DNA of 10,173 nucleotides from a bacterium (lineage in GTDB: Bacteria > Armatimonadota > Fimbriimonadia > Fimbriimonadales > JBAXQP01). Position 1 is the first letter of the stretch. Each line of letters opens with the position of its first letter. The notes below the pieces were generated by a model that was not told where the DNA came from, searched no databases, and was given only the letters and a program-made list of their open reading frames with translations. The translations under genes were made by a program, and so were the position numbers. Positions 6,260 through 10,173 of this stretch are shown here, one piece after another. The stretch spans positions 1 to 10,173 of the forward strand of contig JBAXQP010000078.1 of NCBI GenBank assembly GCA_037131655.1, in the 5' to 3' direction.

Positions 6260-7123
6260 GTGTCGGAAAAACATTTATCTAACATATGGAAAACTCTGTT
6301 GTCGATAAGCTTGTTGTTATTGATAGGGCTTCTGGGTGTTTTCGATTACTTCACCGGGCCGGAAATAACGATTATTGTTCTATATCTAATCCCCGTTGGG
6401 CTAGCGGGTTGGTATGTCGGCTGGAAAATTGGAACGCTGACTTCAGTAATGAGCGCGCTTACCTGGTATGTTGTGAATAAGCTAACATACGGGCAGACAT
6501 ATGAGCACCCTCTTATACCCATCTGGAATGCTTTAACTATTTTGGTATCATCCATTCTGGTCACTCGCCTTTCATCTAAGTTGTGGCAGGCTCTAAATGT
6601 TGCAGTTATGTTTGCAAGAGTAGATTATTTAACCGGCGCTTGGAATAGACGAGCTTTCCATGAACTAGTTGAAATCGAAATTTCACGACTTGAAAGACAG
6701 GGATACCCCTTTAGCATTCTTTATCTGGACGTGGATAATTTCAAGGCGGTAAACGACCGTTTTGGCCATGCTGCCGGTGATAATGTGCTCAAAGGAGTTG
6801 TTGCGGCGATGAAACGTAAACGCCGACCGGAAGATGCTGTTGCGCGACTTGGTGGAGATGAATTCGCAGTCTTACTAAGCCATACGAATGATGATGAAGC
6901 AAGAAATATTTCTTTGCGAATACAGGATATGCTCAGGGATACCGTTAGCGCTCGATGGCCGGTCGCATTTAGCGTTGGCACAATAACTTGTCATCAACCT
7001 CCTGCCTCGGTCTACGAATTAATTGATAAGGCAGACCAAATGATGTATAAAGCTAAACGAGAAAACAAAAAAGCTATTGACAGGGCATTGCACGCTGAAA
7101 TTTTTAAAGCTCATACTTTCTAA
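6260..7123 (+). CDS. Membrane-anchored diguanylate cyclase (GGDEF)
   Basis: The enzyme makes cyclic di-GMP from two GTP. The 287-aa product begins with GTG. The N-terminal ~108 residues hold about four hydrophobic helices around FDYFTGPEITIIVLYLIPVG and HPLIPIWNALT. This resembles an uncharacterised membrane input module seen in front of GGDEF and kinase domains; its signal is unknown. The GGDEF domain runs from about 118 to 275, with DYLTGAWNRRAF, LDVDNFKAVNDRFGHAAGD and the active-site loop RLGGDEF (196-202). An inhibitory site RPED (189-192) sits exactly five residues before GGDEF, so product feedback inhibition is expected. No EAL or HD-GYP domain is present. It is monocistronic, convergent with the DUF374 gene downstream, and has a long upstream region that could be regulatory. 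Confidence 0.96.
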   Translation: MSEKHLSNIWKTLLSISLLLLIGLLGVFDYFTGPEITIIVLYLIPVGLAGWYVGWKIGTLTSVMSALTWYVVNKLTYGQTYEHPLIPIWNALTILVSSILVTRLSSKLWQALNVAVMFARVDYLTGAWNRRAFHELVEIEISRLERQGYPFSILYLDVDNFKAVNDRFGHAAGDNVLKGVVAAMKRKRRPEDAVARLGGDEFAVLLSHTNDDEARNISLRIQDMLRDTVSARWPVAFSVGTITCHQPPASVYELIDKADQMMYKAKRENKKAIDRALHAEIFKAHTF

Positions 7124-7147
7124 ACAGGAAATTACCCATCAGGCATT

Positions 7148-7166
7148 AAAGGCGATTTCGCTCGCC
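7148..7166 (-). terminator. Possible weak terminator of the folK - gspF - DUF374 operon
   Basis: On the minus strand GGCGA-GCGAAA-TCGCC is followed by TTTAAT. A second small inverted repeat, GCAAT/ATTGC (7167-7171 and 7179-7183), lies directly beside it. Stems are only 5 bp and the T-tract is short, so this is tentative. It sits in the 84-base gap between two convergent genes where termination is expected. Confidence 0.35.
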
Positions 7167-7207
7167 GCAATAGAAACGATTGCTATCTAAGTTACGCACT
7201 ATAAAAC

Positions 7208-7879
7208 TTATCCCCTAAACCCACCGGTACGTTTTTCGGATTCAAGTTCTAAAGATGAGATGTCGTGCCCGATGCGGTCGGTTAAGAGTTGGAGAGTTTC
7301 TTCATCGGCATCGGGGGGGACAACGATGGGATCGCCAATTATCATGCATGCTTTGGCAAAAGGTAAAGGAATTTGATACCTATCCCAGGAGGAAATGTGG
7401 ATACGCGGATAGGCGCTTACACCGATGGGAATGATAGGGCAACCGGATTTTTGGGCGATAAAAAGAGCGCCTGGTTGAACTTTGTGTGATGGACCTCTCG
7501 GACCATCCGGAGTAAAGGCAAGGATTCCTCCATTTCTGACATCTCTCGCCGCTTGAAGCGCAGCTCGAACGCCTTGTCTTTTGGTCGAACCCCGAATGGT
7601 CTTAAAGCCAAATCGCGAAACGATGACATTTTGGATCTCGCCATCGCGTGATAATGAGATCATTGCAAGGAGATTCTTACCACGTAACTGATTGGCTGGT
7701 ACAAACGTTCGTCCATGCCAACTTACCAAAACTGCACCCTGGCCGTTATCAAAGCGTTCTTGAATGACGCCCCAATTCTCAACCCGAATACGGAGGGTTT
7801 TACCCACTAATCGAGCCACAGACCAGACGATTGTGCCCAATACCTTCGGGCGCGCTTTTTGCCACCAATTCTTAAACAT
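7208..7879 (-). CDS. DUF374 family lysophospholipid acyltransferase-like protein
   Basis: This 223-aa protein belongs to the DUF374 group of the LPLAT acyltransferase superfamily, inferred to transfer acyl chains to a lipid at the inner membrane; members occur mainly in diderm bacteria. Diagnostic blocks are VSWHGRTFVP (catalytic His55, with HGR in place of the HX4D seen in PlsC), IRGSTKRQGVRAAL (95-108) and TPDGPRGPSHKVQPGALFIA (123-142), then the GCPIIPIGV strand. The N-terminus has a hydrophobic or amphipathic stretch (13-28). It starts 9 nt after the gspF-like stop codon with no clear Shine-Dalgarno, and an in-frame stop three codons upstream excludes a longer form, so it probably depends on coupling. 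The family is clear; the acceptor lipid is unknown. Confidence 0.93.
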   Translation of the reverse strand: MFKNWWQKARPKVLGTIVWSVARLVGKTLRIRVENWGVIQERFDNGQGAVLVSWHGRTFVPANQLRGKNLLAMISLSRDGEIQNVIVSRFGFKTIRGSTKRQGVRAALQAARDVRNGGILAFTPDGPRGPSHKVQPGALFIAQKSGCPIIPIGVSAYPRIHISSWDRYQIPLPFAKACMIIGDPIVVPPDADEETLQLLTDRIGHDISSLELESEKRTGGFRG

Positions 7880-7888
7880 AAGTTTTTA

Positions 7889-9178
7889 TTAATGAGAAAA
7901 TTGATCCGCCGCGATGAAAACCCATTTAAAATAAAGATAGACCATCACAATGACCAAAACTCCTGAGAGGATGAGAAACGAAAGACAGCTAAGAGACCCG
8001 ATTCCCGCCTTCGCTCGTTTTGTCTGAGACTCATATTCACTCTGAAAGACATTCGCCAATCGTTCCAACGCCGGCACAATGTCACCGGTCTGCTGAGCGG
8101 TCATCATTAGGCCTGAATATTCATAAGGGATAATTCGGCTGGCTTCGAATGCCGCTGCGATACCTTGGCCTTGTTGAAGAACATTCCCTGCAATCTGAAG
8201 TTGTGATGAGATGACGTAACTGGGCACTGCATTCGCTGCAGCGCGCCAAGCAGTTTCAGGCGCAATTCCTGCTGATGAAAGCCGGCGCAGGTTCAATAGA
8301 AAGAAACGCAGCGACTCGCTATGAATGCGCCCTCGCCCCTTTCCACTCAAGTTAAAAGCCATTTGATGCCTCCAACTTAAAAACTGAGGCATACTCAAAG
8401 CGCGTCGTACGAGCCAAAAGATGATATAACCTCCAACAAATAAGGGAGTGATCTTATAGAGGCATACATCCCAATATGCCCGAAGCAATATCATCACGTT
8501 AGCTGAAATTGAGATCGCGGTAGGGCTTTCTGTCGGCGTAAGTTTGGAAGATTCTTTCAATATCACTGGGATTAAAGGGATGCCATAGACCAATGTAATA
8601 ATCCCGTTCCAGGTAACCAACCGCGGAAGCCACCACAAACGCCTGTAGCTAATCGATTCTTGATAAAAATCCGCCAAATCACCGCAGGCAGCCGGCATAT
8701 AGCCTCCGATTTCACCGGCTCTTATCGTGCCGACTGCATGGGGGCTGAAAATGTAAGGGTAGCGCGCCATCACCTGCGAAATCGATTCCCCTCGAAGCGC
8801 GCCATCATGAATCGCAATTACCGCTTTCTTCAAGAATTTTGTTCTGATGCGGTCGGCCATCGAACGCATCGCTTCCGTAGGAACAACACCTGCATTCAGA
8901 AGAGATTGCAGTTGAGAAAAGAACAAGAAGAGCATCTTATCATTAGATAATGGAGTCTTGACGATCTCGCTGTGAGGAGTTGTATCGGTAGAAACCGCCT
9001 GGCTCTGAGGTTGAGTAGATTGATCATTAGGTTGGTTGGCCTGAATTAATTGTCGCAAAGTGAACCCGCGCTCTTTGAGGCGAACTTCGACCTCTTGCGG
9101 TGAGCTTGCCTTAATCGTGCCGTTTATTTCGCGCCCATTTTTATCAAGCGCTTGGTAATGATAGAACGCCATCGGCAT
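7889..9178 (-). CDS. GspF/PilC-type type II secretion or type IV pilus inner-membrane platform protein
   Basis: This polytopic inner-membrane protein belongs to the family that couples the assembly ATPase to pseudopilin polymerisation. I place the start at the ATG at 9176-9178 (MPMAFYHYQALDKNGREING), giving 429 aa: AGGAGG lies 9 nt upstream, while an ATG eight codons earlier has no ribosome site. The N-terminal module (FYHYQALDKNG ... GTIKASSPQEVE) is followed by a polar Gln/Thr-rich linker. The first T2SSF domain has QLQSLLNAGVVPTEAM and FSPHAVGTIRAGEIGGYM, then come membrane segments. The second domain has LRRLSSAGIAPETAW and MMTAQQTGDIVPALERL, followed by a C-terminal membrane helix. Both repeats look complete. 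No ATPase, pseudopilin or secretin gene is adjacent. The 5' end overlaps folK by 35 bases in another frame. Confidence 0.92.
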   Translation of the reverse strand: MPMAFYHYQALDKNGREINGTIKASSPQEVEVRLKERGFTLRQLIQANQPNDQSTQPQSQAVSTDTTPHSEIVKTPLSNDKMLFLFFSQLQSLLNAGVVPTEAMRSMADRIRTKFLKKAVIAIHDGALRGESISQVMARYPYIFSPHAVGTIRAGEIGGYMPAACGDLADFYQESISYRRLWWLPRLVTWNGIITLVYGIPLIPVILKESSKLTPTESPTAISISANVMILLRAYWDVCLYKITPLFVGGYIIFWLVRRALSMPQFLSWRHQMAFNLSGKGRGRIHSESLRFFLLNLRRLSSAGIAPETAWRAAANAVPSYVISSQLQIAGNVLQQGQGIAAAFEASRIIPYEYSGLMMTAQQTGDIVPALERLANVFQSEYESQTKRAKAGIGSLSCLSFLILSGVLVIVMVYLYFKWVFIAADQFSH

Positions 9179-9653
9179 AGACGCGAACCTCCTGTGCGAC
9201 ATTCATTTCGTGCGCCAATAAATCCTTAACACTGCGGCCGTCCGGCAAGATAAGCTTCGGTGCAATCTCATTCAAAGGCGCCAATACGAACGCCCGCTCG
9301 GCTAGGTGCGGGTGCGGAACCGTTAACTCAGGAGTTTGAATAGTGTCATCATCGTAAATCAGAATGTCGACATCAATCGAACGCGGAGCCCACAAAGTAG
9401 AACGCTCCCGCCCAAGTTCGTTCTCAACTGCTTGACAAATCTGAAGCAGTCTATTTGGTCTATGATCAGTTTGAACTTCGATAACGGCGTTTAAGTAATC
9501 CGGACCAGGTGTGGTTTCCCACGGTTTGGTCTCATAAACTCGTGAAACTTTGGTGACTACCACCCCTTTACACGCCAAGCCTTTCACCGCCTGTTGTAAA
9601 TACTCCAACCGGTCACCAAGATTCGACCCCAAGCCCAGATAAGCAGTCCCCAT
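9144..9653 (-). CDS. folK: 2-amino-4-hydroxy-6-hydroxymethyldihydropteridine pyrophosphokinase (HPPK)
   Basis: This enzyme transfers pyrophosphate from ATP to 6-hydroxymethyl-7,8-dihydropterin in folate synthesis, in the cytosol. Starting at the ATG at 9651-9653 gives 169 aa, close to the usual ~160, and puts the family N-terminus MGTAYLGLGSNLGDR at position 1. An upstream in-frame ATG would add 31 unrelated residues and has no ribosome site. Key features are VSRVYETKPW (36-45), PDYLNAVIEV (51-60) and the signature LWAPRSIDVDILIYDD (87-102), with Arg91 and the magnesium-binding Asp94 and Asp96. The signature usually reads RWGPR; here Leu and Ala replace the first Arg and the Gly. PHPHLAERAFVLAPL (113-127) is typical. 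The gene leads the operon with the gspF-like and DUF374 genes. No other folate genes are visible. Confidence 0.93.
   Translation of the reverse strand: MGTAYLGLGSNLGDRLEYLQQAVKGLACKGVVVTKVSRVYETKPWETTPGPDYLNAVIEVQTDHRPNRLLQICQAVENELGRERSTLWAPRSIDVDILIYDDDTIQTPELTVPHPHLAERAFVLAPLNEIAPKLILPDGRSVKDLLAHEMNVAQEVRVYADGVLSLPSA
9188..9193 (-). promoter_or_regulatory. Shine-Dalgarno deciding the gspF-like start
   Basis: AGGAGG inside the 3' end of folK lies 9 nt before the ATG at 9176-9178 and 15 nt before the next one at 9170-9172. The first is preferred. Confidence 0.8.
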
Positions 9654-9798
9654 ATTCTCAATGATACCTGCCAAGCCAGACGGGAACGCAGTCTGTATTA
9701 CGTAGTATATATATCCGGAGGAGAAATCAGATCGGATATGGATCATTACTATTGTGTCATTGCGAGCCGAATCTGCCTTTCGCCTGATACCCTCTTCT

Positions 9799-9828
9799 TT
9801 GCCTTTTAAGGATGATGGATGCTAAAAT
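9799..9828 (+). promoter_or_regulatory. Candidate promoter of the glnD-type gene, possibly leaderless
   Basis: TTGCCT (9799-9804) is followed after 18 bases by TAAAAT (9823-9828). The predicted start nucleotide, 7 bases past the -10 box, is the A of the ATG at 9835. No Shine-Dalgarno at a useful distance precedes that ATG. Confidence 0.4.
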
Positions 9829-9834
9829 CGGGGT

Positions 9835-10173
9835 ATGGCTGGTAGACGCGATTTGACGATACAGGAGAAGGCTTGGGCTGAGGCGCTTTGTAAATTGGGA
9901 AGCGTTGAAGAGGTTGGCGCGTGGCTACCGGATGAGCGATTACTGTTGATGGATCGTATCGCCAAAGGATTCGACGGGCTTGAATGGTGCGAGTGGCATT
10001 CTGCGCTTATGGACTGCGTGGTGAAACAGCTTTTCGAGATGGCAGTCACAAAGGCGCGTCATGAGATGCCTGGTCATACTGATGTTGAACCTGAAATCGC
10101 AGTAGTTGCGACTGGCGGGTATGGACGCCGAGAGCTTTCGCCCTATTCCGACCTCGACCTCACTTTCATCCCC
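9835..10173 (+). CDS. glnD: GlnD-type [protein-PII] uridylyltransferase, N-terminal part (3' truncated)
   Basis: The first 113 codons run off the window end. GlnD adds and removes UMP on PII proteins in response to glutamine, controlling nitrogen assimilation. The visible part has a helical N-terminus (1-85) and then the nucleotidyltransferase motif VVATGGYGRRELSPYSDLDL (90-109), with the metal-binding pair Asp106 and Asp108. The spacing and the GGYGR-EL-PYSD-D pattern are those of GlnD. An in-frame TAA at 9823-9825 excludes a longer start. The HD and ACT domains needed to confirm full GlnD are beyond the window, so a shorter GlnD-like nucleotidyltransferase cannot be excluded. The gene is divergent from folK. 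Confidence 0.82.
   Translation, partial: MAGRRDLTIQEKAWAEALCKLGSVEEVGAWLPDERLLLMDRIAKGFDGLEWCEWHSALMDCVVKQLFEMAVTKARHEMPGHTDVEPEIAVVATGGYGRRELSPYSDLDLTFIP

Noticed and set aside
9179..9202. GspF-like start eight codons earlier
   Set aside because: No Shine-Dalgarno precedes the earlier ATG, while AGGAGG is correctly placed for the ATG at 9176-9178.
9654..9746. Longer folK start adding 31 residues
   Set aside because: The extra residues do not resemble HPPK and there is no ribosome site; the canonical N-terminus begins at 9653.
9738..9809. 23-codon ATG frame preceded by GGAGGAG (9717-9723)
   Set aside because: The spacing to the ATG is 14 nt, too long, and the peptide shows no recognisable pattern; the purine run is probably coincidental.
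1..10173. CRISPR arrays, tRNA/rRNA genes, insertion sequences, prophage or defence genes
   Set aside because: No regularly spaced repeats, no tRNA-like cloverleaf, and no transposase, integrase or defence-type proteins were seen on either strand.

Overview
The window looks like ordinary chromosomal housekeeping and signalling DNA from a free-living bacterium with moderate GC content. The genes are close-packed and there is no sign of phage, plasmid or transposon. A DUF374-type acyltransferase, a GspF/PilC-type secretion platform protein, a PhoB/PhoR pair, a chemoreceptor and a diguanylate cyclase together suggest a diderm, surface-sensing bacterium. My impression is of something in or near the Armatimonadota or a similar environmental phylum, but this rests on general resemblance and is low confidence.

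Layout, left to right. (1) Bases 2-1162 (+) are the 3' part of a methyl-accepting chemotaxis protein with HAMP-like repeats, closed by a strong terminator that can serve both strands. (2) Bases 1289-2599 (-) hold a stand-alone DUF58 protein. (3) Bases 2749-5792 (-) are a compact three-gene operon. It starts with an uncharacterised 376-aa protein (TTG start, clear promoter and Shine-Dalgarno), coupled by a 4-base ATGA overlap to phoB, which is followed 9 nt later by phoR. A terminator follows phoR. (4) Bases 5793-6259 are a 467-base divergent intergenic region. It holds the promoter of that operon, a possible 27-codon small ORF, a perfect 15-base palindrome and the leader of the next gene. (5) Bases 6260-7123 (+) encode a membrane-anchored diguanylate cyclase with intact GGDEF and inhibitory sites. 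(6) Bases 7208-9653 (-) are a second compact operon, folK - gspF-like - DUF374 acyltransferase. (7) Bases 9835-10173 (+) are the start of a glnD-type nucleotidyltransferase that runs off the window.

Functionally, three sensory outputs lie side by side: chemotaxis, PhoBR two-component control and c-di-GMP. Beside them are envelope-related functions (DUF374, GspF, DUF58) and single genes for folate and nitrogen metabolism. The least explained items are the 376-aa protein translationally coupled to PhoBR, and the long divergent region with its possible small ORF and operator-like palindrome. Neither can be called a new system from sequence reading alone.
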